Source: Streptomyces rishiriensis
GTDB taxonomy: Bacteria > Actinomycetota > Actinomycetes > Streptomycetales > Streptomycetaceae
Length of the DNA: 64,000 bases
Direction: 5' to 3'
Assembly (NCBI RefSeq): GCF_003112535.1
Contig: NZ_BEWA01000012.1
Span: 248,001 to 312,000, forward strand
The notes under the pieces are model-generated. The model had not been told where the DNA came from and made no database searches. It saw only the letters and a list, made by a program, of their open reading frames with translations. Positions 39,800 to 48,288 of this stretch are shown here, one piece after another. Made by a program: the position numbers and the translations under genes. How positions within the stretch are numbered: the stretch's first letter is position 1; every line of letters begins with the position of its first letter.

Positions 39800-41908
39800 T
39801 CAGCCGCCGTCGGACGAGCCGAGGACCAGGGTCAGCGTGCGCTCCCGCCCGGCGCGCTCGACCGTCAGCTCCAGACGGTCGCCGGGGCGGTGGGCGCGGG
39901 TCCTGACGATCAGCTCCCCGCTGGTGTGGACCCGCCGCCCGTCGACCTCGGTGATGACGTCGCCCGCCCTGATCCCGGCCCGGTCGCCGGGGCCGCCCGG
40001 CGTGACCGGGGCGTTCCCGTCGGCGCCCGTGGCGCTGACGAGGGCGCCGTCCCCCGCGTAGTCCGTGTCGAGGCTGACTCCGATGACCGGGTGGGTCGCC
40101 CGGCCCGTGTTGATCAGCTCCTCGGCCACGCGTTTGCCCAGGTTGATCGGGATGGCGAAGCCGAGGCCGATCGAGCCGCCCTGGGCGTCGGACGTGTCGG
40201 CGCCGTCGGCGCCGGACCGGATGGCGGAGTTGACGCCGATGACCCGGCCCCGCGCGTCGAGGAGGGGGCCGCCGGAATTGCCGGGATTGATCGGCGCGTC
40301 GGTCTGGAGGGCGTCCACGTACGAGACGTCGCTCGCGTCGCCGCTCCCGCCGCTCCCGCCGCTCCCGCCGCTCCCGCCGCCGGCGATGACGGGCCGCTCC
40401 CTGGCGCTGATGATGCCGGAGGTGACCGTGCCCTCCAGGTCGAAGGGCGCGCCGATGGCGACGACGGGGTCGCCGACCCGGACGTCGTCGGAGTTGCCGA
40501 GGGAGAGGGGCTTGAGGCCCTTCACCCCGGTCACCCGCACCACGGCCAGGTCGTAGCCGCTGTCCCGGCCGACGACCTCGGCCCCGACGGTCTGGCCGCC
40601 GTCGAAGACGACGGATATCCCGCCGCCGCTCTTGGCGGACTCGACCACGTGGTTGTTGGTGAGGATGTAGCCGAGGGAGTCGAGGACGAAGCCTGTTCCG
40701 GTGCCGGCCTCGTCGCCGCCGCTGACATGCAGGGTGACGACGCCGGGCAGGGCCCGCGCGGCGATCCCGGCCACGCCGTCGGCGGCCCGCCCGGTGGGCT
40801 CGGCGGAGGCCTGCGGCAGCTGTATCGGGCGGAGCCCGCCGTTGCGCTCCAGGTAGGTGCCGACGGCTCCGCCGAGCCCGCCGGAGACGAGGGCGACGGC
40901 CAGCGCGCCGCCGACCAGCTTCCCGCGCATCTGCCGGTTCCACCGGGCCTCGCCGACGGGCTCCGCCCCGGTGACGCCGCCGAACGGGGCCGCGGACCAG
41001 GGGTCGTACCGCTGCCAGGGGCTTGCGGGAGGGAAGGCAGAAGAGGGGTCGGGGGACGCGGGCGAGGCGGGGAACACAGGGGAAGAGAGGGGCGAAGGGG
41101 GCGAAGGGGGTGATGGGGGTGAAGCGGCAAGGTCGGGAGGCGCGAGGAGCCCCGCGCCCGACTGCGCCTGCGGGCCCTGCGAGGGGTGCACGGCGGTCAC
41201 GGGTGTGACGTCGACTCCGGGGGCCGGGGCCGCGATCCCGGGCGCCGCAACGGGAGCGGCAAGGGGAACGGGGGCGACGGCCGGGTGCTGGACCGGGGGC
41301 GCGGGGGCCCAGGGGCCGGGTTGCCCGTACGGCGGGGTGCTGTAGGGATCGGGATCGTGCAACGGCCCTCCCCGCCGTTCTCCCACGACTGCGCCCGACG
41401 GCGGTGCGGCCGAAGCGGGCGAACCGGCCGAAGCGGGCGCCCCCGAGGCGACGGCATCGACGGGATCGAGGGGATCCCCCGCGCGGGTGCCATCGGCCCA
41501 GACGGCATCGGAGTCGGCCTCGCCGCCCGGGGCCGGTGTCGCCGCCGGACCCTCTTCTGGGCGCTGCGCGACGGTCGCCTCGGACGGAGTCGCCGGACGC
41601 CTCAGTTCGTAGTCGCCGTCGCCGTCGCCGTCGTCAACGCCGACGGCCGGCGCGGCGGCCGCGGGGGCGTTCGCTTCCGGTGTTTCCGGCCCTGCCGCGG
41701 CGGCCGGTTCCCCGGGCGCGTCCAAGGCGCTCGCCGCCCGGTTCGGCCGGGCCAGTTCGAAGTCGCCGTCGGCAGGATCCGGCACCCGGCCCACCGGCTC
41801 GGCCGTCGTGTCGTCGTCGACCCGGCCCGCCGGGCTCTGTCGCGCCGGGGACGACTGCGGCCGGGGCAGGCTCCACCACTTCGCCCTCGCGGGCTTCCCC
41901 TCGTCCAT
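39800..41908 (-). CDS. htrA: HtrA/DegP-family membrane-anchored serine protease with PDZ domain
   Basis: 702 residues from ATG 41908 with GGGGGAGAG upstream. The first ~340 residues are a disordered Pro/Ala/Ser-rich cytosolic region, then one membrane helix (about 345-367). The extracellular trypsin-like domain has the catalytic triad His420 (TNNHVV), Asp453 (GYDLAVV) and Ser545 (GNSGGPL), followed by a C-terminal PDZ domain (about 600-695). It degrades or refolds misfolded envelope proteins. Between Asp and Ser sits a GGS-repeat loop encoded by a 9-bp tandem repeat. Downstream of rseA as in mycobacteria (sigE-rseA-htrA-tatB). Confidence 0.95.
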   Translation of the reverse strand: MDEGKPARAKWWSLPRPQSSPARQSPAGRVDDDTTAEPVGRVPDPADGDFELARPNRAASALDAPGEPAAAAGPETPEANAPAAAAPAVGVDDGDGDGDYELRRPATPSEATVAQRPEEGPAATPAPGGEADSDAVWADGTRAGDPLDPVDAVASGAPASAGSPASAAPPSGAVVGERRGGPLHDPDPYSTPPYGQPGPWAPAPPVQHPAVAPVPLAAPVAAPGIAAPAPGVDVTPVTAVHPSQGPQAQSGAGLLAPPDLAASPPSPPSPPSPLSSPVFPASPASPDPSSAFPPASPWQRYDPWSAAPFGGVTGAEPVGEARWNRQMRGKLVGGALAVALVSGGLGGAVGTYLERNGGLRPIQLPQASAEPTGRAADGVAGIAARALPGVVTLHVSGGDEAGTGTGFVLDSLGYILTNNHVVESAKSGGGISVVFDGGQTVGAEVVGRDSGYDLAVVRVTGVKGLKPLSLGNSDDVRVGDPVVAIGAPFDLEGTVTSGIISARERPVIAGGGSGGSGGSGGSGDASDVSYVDALQTDAPINPGNSGGPLLDARGRVIGVNSAIRSGADGADTSDAQGGSIGLGFAIPINLGKRVAEELINTGRATHPVIGVSLDTDYAGDGALVSATGADGNAPVTPGGPGDRAGIRAGDVITEVDGRRVHTSGELIVRTRAHRPGDRLELTVERAGRERTLTLVLGSSDGG
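40341..40376 (-). repeat. 9-bp tandem repeat (four copies) inside htrA
   Basis: Four exact CCGCTCCCG units encode a Gly-Gly-Ser loop at about residues 511-522 of the protease domain, between the catalytic Asp and Ser. Copy number may vary between strains. Confidence 0.92.
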
Positions 41909-42057
41909 GCTCTCTCCCCCAGTCGAGCCGGCCGGGGCGTCGCACCGGTGCGCGCCCCCGGCCCTGCCCGGCGCACTCCGCCGTAGCGCCCGGCTGCCTG
42001 GCTGGACGCGGTCCACCGCGATTCAACCAGGTTCGCCGGGCGAGGCGCAGGGGGCGG

Positions 42058-43047
42058 TCAGCGGGTGTGCCGTGCCGGCGGGAGGGCAGAAGAGGAGCTG
42101 GGTACGGACGTGGTGAGGGGGACGGGTGCGGCGGGCAGACCGGGATCGGCGAGCTTGGCGCCGGCGGCGGTCCAGGTGCTCAGGGAGACCGGCGAGTTCG
42201 TGCCGAGCGGACGTATCAGGGGAGACATGACCGCGGCGCCGGCCACCATGGGCGTGGTCAGCCGGTGCAGGGCCTGTTCGACCGGGCTGCCGGGCTGAGC
42301 GGGCATCCCGGGCAGCAGAGGCGCCGACACCTCGGTCGGGGTGACCGGGGTGTCGCCGAGCTGTCCGCCCTGGGAGAGCAGGGGGCCTGCGGCACGGCGG
42401 CGCTGGTTCTCCCCCGCCGCGGAGCCCGTGCCCGGGGTGCGGGCCGGTGTCACATTGCTTCCGGAGCCCGACCCGGCACGGCCGTCCGCGGACGTGTCGA
42501 CCGGGGCGACGGTGCTCATGCCCCCCAGCGCGATCGCGGCCAGCGACACCGCGCCGGCGGCGACGAACGCGAACCGCATGCCGCGCGAGCGCTCGGCGTC
42601 GTGCCGGTCGCCGGCGCGGCCGACGGGATGGACGCGGAAGCCGCGGTCCGAGGCGGGAGAGAGGACGGAGCCGTGCTCCCGGGCGGGCGCAAAGCGGAAC
42701 TCGAACGGATCGTCCCGTCTCGTGCCCCGCACTCCGAAGACTCCGTCGGCGAAGCCTCCCCCGCCCAGCGGCGTGCCACCGCCCTCGGAGTCACCTCCTG
42801 CGGGGAGCCCCTGGAGGCGGGCCAGAAAGCTTTCCGAGGGGGCGGGTGGGGCGACCTCGGCGAAGACGTTCTTCAGCCGGCGCTGGGCGTCGACCTCCGT
42901 CTTGCACTTAGGGCAGGTCGCCACGTGTGCGAGCACACGTTCGCGGGTGTCGTGACCGAGCTCGCCGTCCACCAGGGCCGAGAGCCGGTCGCCGAGATGC
43001 TGCTCCGCGAGGAGCCGCTCGGCTGCGTCGTGTCGGGATGCACTCAC
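42058..43047 (-). CDS. rseA: Anti-sigma factor of SigE (RseA-like, ZAS domain)
   Basis: 329 residues from GTG 43047, overlapping the sigE stop by 4 bases (GTGA) with AGGAGGGGG upstream. The N-terminus carries the zinc anti-sigma motif: His41, Cys45 and Cys48 in HVATCPKC. A disordered region leads to a hydrophobic segment (about 173-192, FAFVAAGAVSLAAIALGGMS), likely a membrane anchor, and a long Pro/Ser-rich extracytoplasmic tail. It would sequester SigE until envelope or thiol stress, as RseA does in mycobacteria. Followed by htrA after 149 bases. Confidence 0.93.
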   Translation of the reverse strand: MSASRHDAAERLLAEQHLGDRLSALVDGELGHDTRERVLAHVATCPKCKTEVDAQRRLKNVFAEVAPPAPSESFLARLQGLPAGGDSEGGGTPLGGGGFADGVFGVRGTRRDDPFEFRFAPAREHGSVLSPASDRGFRVHPVGRAGDRHDAERSRGMRFAFVAAGAVSLAAIALGGMSTVAPVDTSADGRAGSGSGSNVTPARTPGTGSAAGENQRRRAAGPLLSQGGQLGDTPVTPTEVSAPLLPGMPAQPGSPVEQALHRLTTPMVAGAAVMSPLIRPLGTNSPVSLSTWTAAGAKLADPGLPAAPVPLTTSVPSSSSALPPARHTR

Positions 43048-43829
43048 GCGGTCGCGCCCCCTCCTCCCAGTGCGGGCACGCGGGCCACGAAGGAACGACG
43101 CCCGGCGCGGGCCTCGGGCGCACGGTGCGCGAGGGCCTTGCGCAGCTGCGAACGGCCGCGGTGGATGCGCGAGCGGACCGTGCCCAGCTTGACGCCGAGG
43201 GTCGCGGCGATCTCCTCGTAGGAGAGCCCCTCGATGTCGCACAGCACGACCGCGGCGCGGAACTCGGGCGCGAGGGTGTCGAGGGCCTGCTGGACGTCCG
43301 CGTCGAAGTGGGCGTCGTTGAAGACCTGCTGCGGGGTGGGCTCCTTGCTGGGCAGCCGCTCGGCCGCGTCGTCGCCGAGGGCGTCGAAGCGGATGCGCTG
43401 CTTGCGGCGGACCATGTCCAGGAAGAGGTTGGTCGTGATGCGGTGCAGCCAGCCCTCGAAGGTGCCCGGCGTGTACGTCGACAAGGAGCGGAAGACGCGG
43501 ACGAAGACCTCCTGGGTGAGGTCCTCGGCGTCGTGCTGGTTGCCGGTCAGCCGATAGGCGAGCCGGTAGACCCGGCCGCTGTGCATGCTGACGATCTCCT
43601 CCCACGTGGGCGGAGTCCACGCCTGCCCGTCCGCGTCGGTGGTGAAGGTCGCGGTCTGGGCTGGGCCGACGGCGATGCCGGCGGAGTGGCTGGGGTCAGC
43701 AGCGGTGTCGTTCACGGATTTCGGCCTGACTGCCGACCCGAGAAAGCGCCGCAGCACTCCTCCCCGATCCACAGGCGCGGCCGCACCTCCCCTGTCGGCA
43801 TTGGTGGTGTCCAGTGGAGCCCCTACCAT
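43044..43829 (-). CDS. sigE: ECF sigma factor SigE (mycobacterial SigE type)
   Basis: 261 residues from ATG 43829 with GAGGTGG upstream; a longer frame exists but lacks a ribosome site. Region 2 (about 80-147: SGRVYRLAYRLTGNQHDAED, VFRSLSTYTPG, TTNLFLDMVRRK) and region 4 (about 178-232: LDTLAPEFRAAVVLCDIEGL, YEEIAATLGVKLGTVRSRIHRG) are complete. Directs RNA polymerase to envelope-stress promoters. It forms an operon with its anti-sigma gene (GTGA overlap) and probably htrA. The gene symbol follows the mycobacterial orthologue; S. coelicolor uses sigE for a different ECF factor. The divergent O-methyltransferase is conserved in mycobacteria too. Confidence 0.95.
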   Translation of the reverse strand: MVGAPLDTTNADRGGAAAPVDRGGVLRRFLGSAVRPKSVNDTAADPSHSAGIAVGPAQTATFTTDADGQAWTPPTWEEIVSMHSGRVYRLAYRLTGNQHDAEDLTQEVFVRVFRSLSTYTPGTFEGWLHRITTNLFLDMVRRKQRIRFDALGDDAAERLPSKEPTPQQVFNDAHFDADVQQALDTLAPEFRAAVVLCDIEGLSYEEIAATLGVKLGTVRSRIHRGRSQLRKALAHRAPEARAGRRSFVARVPALGGGGATA

Positions 43830-44059
43830 AGCCACCTCGCCCGTTAGCTCCGGATAAGCGGTTTTACGAGAAATTGATCTGTGCTGACACGGCTCATGCG
43901 GCTGCGTCATCACTTGCTCGGCGCCCTGTCCCACGTCGTGATCCAACCGTGTCCCCCCCGTAGTCGTTCCCACCCCTTCAAACGCCCGGTCCCATCTGCG
44001 GGTTCCCGGCGGCAACGGATACAGTCACGCCCAGGCAACCACGGGGACAGGAGAGGGTC

Positions 44060-44692
44060 ATTACCGGCAACCGGCAGGCAAGCTGGGCGTTCGCCGACGC
44101 CTATGCCGCCGAGGACGAAGCGCTGCGCTGGGCCCGCGACCGGGCCCGTGAGGCAGGGCTGCGCTCGGTGTCGCCCAGCACGGGCGCCGCGCTGCGGATG
44201 CTCGCCGCCACCGTGGACGCGAAGGCGGTCGCCGAGATCGGTACCGGCACCGGCGTCTCCGGGATCCACCTGCTGCACGGGATGCGCCCGGACGGCGTCC
44301 TGACGACCGTGGACCCCGAGCCGGAGCACCAGCAGTTCGCCCGGCAGGCCTTCCGCGCCTGCGGCTTCGCCAGCAACCGGGCCCGGTTCATCCCCGGCCG
44401 CGCGCTCGACGTCCTGCCCCGCCTCGCGGACGCCGGCTATGACCTGGTCTTCTGTGACGGCGACCGGCTGGAGCTGCTGGAGTACCTCGCTGAATCGTTG
44501 CGCCTGCTGCGGCCGGGCGGGCTGGTCGTCTTCGAGGGCGTCTTCGCCAACGGCCGCACGGTCGATTCGGGGCCGCAGCCCACGGAGGTCATACGCATCC
44601 GGGAGCTGCTGCGGGCGGTGCGCGAGAGCCAGGAGCTGGTGACGTCGCTGCTGCCGGTGGGCGACGGGCTCCTGTGCGCGGTCAAGCGCTGA
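44060..44692 (+). CDS. O-methyltransferase (family 3 type)
   Basis: 210 residues, SAM-dependent. Motif I is VAEIGTGTGVSGIHLLHGM, followed by LTTVDPEPEHQQFARQAFR, YDLVFCDGDR and LLRPGGLVVFEGVFANG, the order of COMT-like bacterial O-methyltransferases. The frame has no ATG, GTG or TTG upstream of conserved sequence; between the in-frame stop at 43961 and the first conserved codon only ATT 44060 is spaced correctly (6 bases) from AGGAGAGG (44049-44056). The previous codon is GTC, one base from GTG. So the gene either uses ATT or carries a mutated or misread start. Divergent from sigE, as in mycobacteria (Rv1220c). Confidence 0.9.
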   Translation: MTGNRQASWAFADAYAAEDEALRWARDRAREAGLRSVSPSTGAALRMLAATVDAKAVAEIGTGTGVSGIHLLHGMRPDGVLTTVDPEPEHQQFARQAFRACGFASNRARFIPGRALDVLPRLADAGYDLVFCDGDRLELLEYLAESLRLLRPGGLVVFEGVFANGRTVDSGPQPTEVIRIRELLRAVRESQELVTSLLPVGDGLLCAVKR

Positions 44693-44821
44693 GGCGCTGA
44701 GAGGTTCGGGCCCCGGCGTTGGGCCTTTCGGGCCGAGCGGCCACCGCGAACCCGGGAAGGCCTCCGGGAAGCCCCGGGAAAACCGGTGTGCAGACCTCAG
44801 GAAGACCCCGGAAGAAAGACA

Positions 44822-44855
44822 ACCGCTCCGACACCCAGAGGGACGCCGGAGCGGT
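44822..44855. terminator. Hairpin between convergent genes
   Basis: ACCGCTCCG (44822-44830) pairs with CGGAGCGGT (44847-44855) over a 16-base loop, between the O-methyltransferase and the convergent DUF3117 gene. Confidence 0.6.
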
Positions 44856-44878
44856 CGAAAGTGCAGGGTCGCCTCGCG

Positions 44879-45046
44879 TCAGCCGACGACCTTCTTCAGC
44901 GCGTCGCCGAGCGCGTCGGCCTCGTCAGGGGTCAGCTCGACGACGAGCCGCCCGCCGCCTTCGAGCGGAACGCGCATGACGATGCCCCGCCCCTCCTTGG
45001 TCACCTCGAGCGGGCCATCACCCGTTCGCGGCTTCATGGCCGCCAT
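44879..45046 (-). CDS. DUF3117 small conserved protein
   Basis: 55 residues from ATG 45046, preceded by AGGAAGGGG. The whole protein MAAMKPRTGDGPLEVTKEGR through VELTPDEADALGDALKKVVG matches DUF3117, a highly conserved actinobacterial mini-protein (Rv1211 in mycobacteria) of unknown function, predicted as a small beta hairpin followed by a helix. It is in the same position relative to the tag and DivIVA genes as in mycobacteria. Confidence 0.93.
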   Translation of the reverse strand: MAAMKPRTGDGPLEVTKEGRGIVMRVPLEGGGRLVVELTPDEADALGDALKKVVG

Positions 45047-45425
45047 GCTCGTTCCCCTTCCTGAAACCAGCTCATCGCCAAAGCCGACGGCCCTGGGAGG
45101 GCAGCCGCGGTCCAGCGTGGGACCCGCGGCACCGGCATCGAACACATTGCTTCCAGGCCATTATCCCGCATCTCAGGACCCGATGACCAACATCGGTCGG
45201 CATCGCTTGGGCAACGCGCGCGAGCAAAACCACTCAATTCGGCGATGTGGCTGCGATACTGCGCGGCCGCACGCGCTTCCGGCCGCCGGAATCCGTCCCG
45301 AATTCTTTGACGCAGGTCACACGTCGGGTCCGGTCCTCGAGCGGTGATCTCCGCCATGCTGTCCTCGTACAGGGGACGTACCGGCCGGTAGGGCGTCCCA
45401 GCCGCGACACGGAGGGGAAAACGCC
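45047..45425. other. Intergenic region between DUF3117 and enoyl-CoA hydratase genes
   Basis: 379 bases, a divergent promoter region. It is somewhat less GC-rich at 45150-45250. No repeat, RNA gene or convincing ORF stands out; a 68-codon frame at 45247 lacks a ribosome site. Confidence 0.5.
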
Positions 45426-46217
45426 ATGGTCGACACCGTGCTCTACGAGGTGAGCAACGGGCTCGCGACGATCACGCTGAACCGCCCCGAGGCGATGAAC
45501 GCGCTGAACATCGCGACCAAGGTCGCCCTCCGGGACGCGGTGCGGTCCGCGGCCGACGACGACGCCGTACGGGCCGTGCTGCTGACCGCGGCCGGCGACC
45601 GGGCGTTCTGCGTGGGGCAGGACCTCAAGGAGCACATCGGACTGCTGGCCGAAGGCTCGAAGCAGGTCATGAGCACGGTCGCGGAGCACTACAACCCGAT
45701 CGTGCGGGCGCTGACGGAGGCCCCGAAGCCGGTCGTCGCCGCGGTGAACGGGGTCGCCGCGGGCGCCGGCCTCGGTTTCGCGCTGGCCGCGGACTACCGC
45801 GTCGTGTCCGACACGGCGTCCTTCAACACCTCGTTCGCGGGGGTCGCGCTCACCGCCGACTCGGGCGTCTCGTGGACGCTGCCCCGGGTGATCGGTCCGG
45901 GCCGGGCCGCCGACCTGCTGCTCTTCCCGCGCAGCATCAAGGCCCAGGAGGCCTACGAGCTGGGCATCGCGAGCCGGGTCGTGCCGGCGGACGCGCTGCG
46001 CGCGGAGGCGGAGAAGGTGGCCCGCGCCCTCGCCGCGGGGCCGACGGTGGCCTATGCGGCGATCAAGGAGGCCGTCGCCTACGGGTCGACGCACACCCTC
46101 TCCGAGACGCTGGACAAGGAGGACGAGCTGCAGACGCGGGCCGGGGCCTCCGAGGACCACGCGATCGCGGTGCGGGCGTTCGTCCACAAGGAGACGCCGG
46201 AGTACCTGGGCCGCTGA
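45426..46217 (+). CDS. Enoyl-CoA hydratase/isomerase family protein (PaaG-like)
   Basis: 263 residues from ATG 45426 with GGAGGGG upstream. Crotonase fold: LNRPEAMNAL, the oxyanion-hole segment FCVGQDLKEH, and the second oxyanion region AVNGVAAGAGLGFALAADYR. The later catalytic region FAGVALTADSGVSWTLPRVI has Asp instead of the Glu of classical hydratases, as in PaaG-type isomerases of phenylacetate catabolism. No other paa genes are near, so the substrate is uncertain. Reaction on a CoA thioester in the cytosol. Confidence 0.93.
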   Translation: MVDTVLYEVSNGLATITLNRPEAMNALNIATKVALRDAVRSAADDDAVRAVLLTAAGDRAFCVGQDLKEHIGLLAEGSKQVMSTVAEHYNPIVRALTEAPKPVVAAVNGVAAGAGLGFALAADYRVVSDTASFNTSFAGVALTADSGVSWTLPRVIGPGRAADLLLFPRSIKAQEAYELGIASRVVPADALRAEAEKVARALAAGPTVAYAAIKEAVAYGSTHTLSETLDKEDELQTRAGASEDHAIAVRAFVHKETPEYLGR

Positions 46218-46335
46218 CGCCGACCGCCCCTGCGTGGGTGCGCGGTGTGCGCGCTTGTGAGGGGGGCGGTCGCTCGGCCGCTCCCCGTCACCCGCCCCGT
46301 CACCCGGCCCCGTCAGGGCCCCCTCACCCGCCCCG

Positions 46336-46923
46336 TCAGAGGGCGCTTCGCGCCGCGCACGACGCCAGGTGGTCGTTCACCAGGCCGCATGCCTGCATCA
46401 GCGCATACGCCGTCGTCGGCCCGACGAACCGCAGGCCCCGCTTCTTCAGCGCCTTGGCCAGCGCCGTCGACTCGTCCGTGACCGCGGGGACGTCGGCCAG
46501 GGTCTTCGGCGCCGGCCGGCCGGCGGGGTCCGGGGCGTGCGACCAGATCAGCTCGTCCAGGTCGCCCGGCGCCCACCCGGCCAGCACGCGCGCGTTGGCG
46601 AGGGTGGCGTCGATCTTGGCGCGGTTGCGGATGATGCCCGGGTCGGCCAGGAGGCGTTCGCGGTCCTCGTCGGTGAAGACCGCGACCGAGGCGATCTCGA
46701 AGCCGGCGAAGGCGGCGCGGAAACCGGCGCGGCGGCGCAGGATCGTGATCCAGGACAGGCCCGACTGGAAGGCCTCCAGGCTGAGGCGTTCGAACAGCGC
46801 GTCGTCGCCGTGGACCGGGCGGCCCCACTCCTCGTCGTGGTACGTCGCGTAGTCCGGCGTGGACAGGGCCCAGGGACAGCGCAGCGCGCCGTCCGCACCG
46901 GCGAGGGCGGCGCCGTCGCTCAC
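46336..46923 (-). CDS. tag: DNA-3-methyladenine glycosylase I
   Basis: 195 residues from GTG 46923, overlapping the DivIVA-domain gene stop (GTGA). Tag signatures: RCPWALSTPDYATYHDEEWG near the start (conserved Trp and Glu for base binding), ALFERLSLEAFQSGLSWITI, and RFVGPTTAYALMQACGLVND with the zinc-ligand Cys and His positions near both ends. It excises 3-methyladenine from alkylated DNA. Orthologue of Rv1210 (tagA), in the same gene order. Cytosolic. Confidence 0.96.
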   Translation of the reverse strand: MSDGAALAGADGALRCPWALSTPDYATYHDEEWGRPVHGDDALFERLSLEAFQSGLSWITILRRRAGFRAAFAGFEIASVAVFTDEDRERLLADPGIIRNRAKIDATLANARVLAGWAPGDLDELIWSHAPDPAGRPAPKTLADVPAVTDESTALAKALKKRGLRFVGPTTAYALMQACGLVNDHLASCAARSAL

Positions 46924-47279
46924 TGCTGGTCCTCGGGGGTCTGCTTCTCCATGGAGACGTGGGGCGCGGCGGGGGCCTGCGCGCCGGCCAGGGCCGACTC
47001 CAGGTCGGCGATGCGCGCGTCGCGCTCGGCGAGTTCGGCGGCGAGACGGTTCAGGACGTCGTCGACGTCCGCCATGCGGTAGCCGCGGGCGCTCAGCGGG
47101 AAGCGCAGGCGGTCGACGTCGGCACGGTCGACCGGACGGTCCGGGGGCAGCGGGTCGTGCAGCCGCTCGGGGGCGACCTCCGGCAGCGGGCCGGTGCCTT
47201 CGCCGCCGCCCACCACGGCGAGTGTCACCGCGGCGACCACGACGGCGAGCGCGATGACCAGGAACAGGAACATAACCAT
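46920..47279 (-). CDS. Membrane-anchored DivIVA-domain protein
   Basis: 119 residues from ATG 47279. One N-terminal membrane helix (MFLFLVIALAVVVAAVTLAV) is followed by a Pro-rich linker and the DivIVA-domain core LRFPLSARGYRMADVDDVLN, with a short coiled coil (LAAELAERDARIADLESALA) and a disordered tail. DivIVA domains sense curved membrane or cell-pole positions; short forms like this one occur throughout actinobacteria beside tag and folP2 (Rv1209). Role unproved, perhaps in cell-wall growth. Overlaps tag by 4 bases. Confidence 0.9.
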   Translation of the reverse strand: MVMFLFLVIALAVVVAAVTLAVVGGGEGTGPLPEVAPERLHDPLPPDRPVDRADVDRLRFPLSARGYRMADVDDVLNRLAAELAERDARIADLESALAGAQAPAAPHVSMEKQTPEDQQ

Positions 47280-47403
47280 CGGTGGGTCTCCACACTCGGT
47301 GTGCTCGGAGCGGATGTGTGTGGGTCCGATCGTGCCATGCGGGTCCGGCAGTTAGGGTCGCAGGCGGCGGATGTGCAGGACGTACTAGGAGAGGTCACAG
47401 GGG

Positions 47404-48264
47404 ATGCTCAGGCTGGGCAGGCGTGAATTCGGCGCGCACGAGCCGGTGATCATGGCGATCGTGAACCGGACCCCGGACTCCTTCTACGACCAGGGCGCGA
47501 CCTTCCGGGACGAGCCGGCCCTCGCGCGCGTGGAGCAGGCGGTGGCGGAGGGCGCGGCCGTCGTGGACATCGGCGGGGTGAAGGCCGGGCCGGGTGAAGA
47601 GGTGACCGCGCAGGAGGAGGCCCGGCGGACCGTGGGTTTCGTGGCCGAGGTGCGGCGGCGCTTCCCGGACGTGGTCATCAGCGTGGACACCTGGCGGGCC
47701 GAGGTCGGGGAGGCGGTCTGCGAGGCCGGCGCCGACCTGCTGAACGACGCGTGGGGCGGCGTGGATCCGCGGCTGGCGGAGGTCGCCGCGCGCTACGGGG
47801 CCGGTCTGGTGTGCACGCACGCGGGCGGCGCGCAGCCGCGGACGCGTCCGCACCGGGTGACGTACGACGACGTCATGGCCGACATCCTGCGGGTGACGGT
47901 GGGGCTGGCGGAGCGGGCCGCGGGGCTGGGGGTGCCGCGGGAGTCGATCCTGATCGATCCGGGGCACGACTTCGGCAAGAACACCCGGCACAGCCTGGAG
48001 GCGACCCGGCGGCTCGGGGAGATGGTGGAGACGGGGTGGCCGGTGCTGGTGTCCCTGTCCAACAAGGACTTCGTCGGCGAGACGCTGGACCGGCCGGTGA
48101 AGGAGCGGGTGGTCGGCACGCTGGCCACGACCGCGGTGTCCGCGTGGCTCGGGGCGCAGGTGTACCGGGTGCACGAGGTGGCGGAGACGCGCCAGTTGCT
48201 CGACATGGTCGCGTCGATCGCGGGCCAGCGGCCCCCGGCGGTGGCCCGCCGGGGGCTCGCGTAG
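47404..48264 (+). CDS. FolP2-type dihydropteroate synthase homologue, probably not a true DHPS
   Basis: 286 residues from ATG 47404. The TIM-barrel pattern of DHPS is kept, but key motifs have changed: MAIVNRTPDSFYDQG replaces the usual MGILNVTPDSFSDGG, GGVKAGPG replaces GGESTRPG, and SLSNKDFV replaces the GxSRKxxx motif. These are the changes of the mycobacterial FolP2 (Rv1207), reported to lack DHPS activity. Located as in mycobacteria next to LOG and DivIVA/tag genes. Function unknown; a true folP is expected elsewhere with other folate genes. Confidence 0.9.
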   Translation: MLRLGRREFGAHEPVIMAIVNRTPDSFYDQGATFRDEPALARVEQAVAEGAAVVDIGGVKAGPGEEVTAQEEARRTVGFVAEVRRRFPDVVISVDTWRAEVGEAVCEAGADLLNDAWGGVDPRLAEVAARYGAGLVCTHAGGAQPRTRPHRVTYDDVMADILRVTVGLAERAAGLGVPRESILIDPGHDFGKNTRHSLEATRRLGEMVETGWPVLVSLSNKDFVGETLDRPVKERVVGTLATTAVSAWLGAQVYRVHEVAETRQLLDMVASIAGQRPPAVARRGLA

Positions 48265-48288
48265 GCCGCGGGAGCCGCGGGCCGGGCT

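Noticed and set aside
44168..44692. Start of the O-methyltransferase at the internal ATG/GTG near 44168-44198
   Set aside because: That would remove about 40 residues (SWAFADAYAAEDEALRWARD region) that look like the conserved N-terminal helices of the family, and no ribosome site precedes it.
45247..45453. 68-codon plus-strand frame between DUF3117 and the enoyl-CoA hydratase genes
   Set aside because: No ribosome site, Arg/Ser/Pro-rich composition without structure, and it runs into the start of the hydratase gene in another frame.
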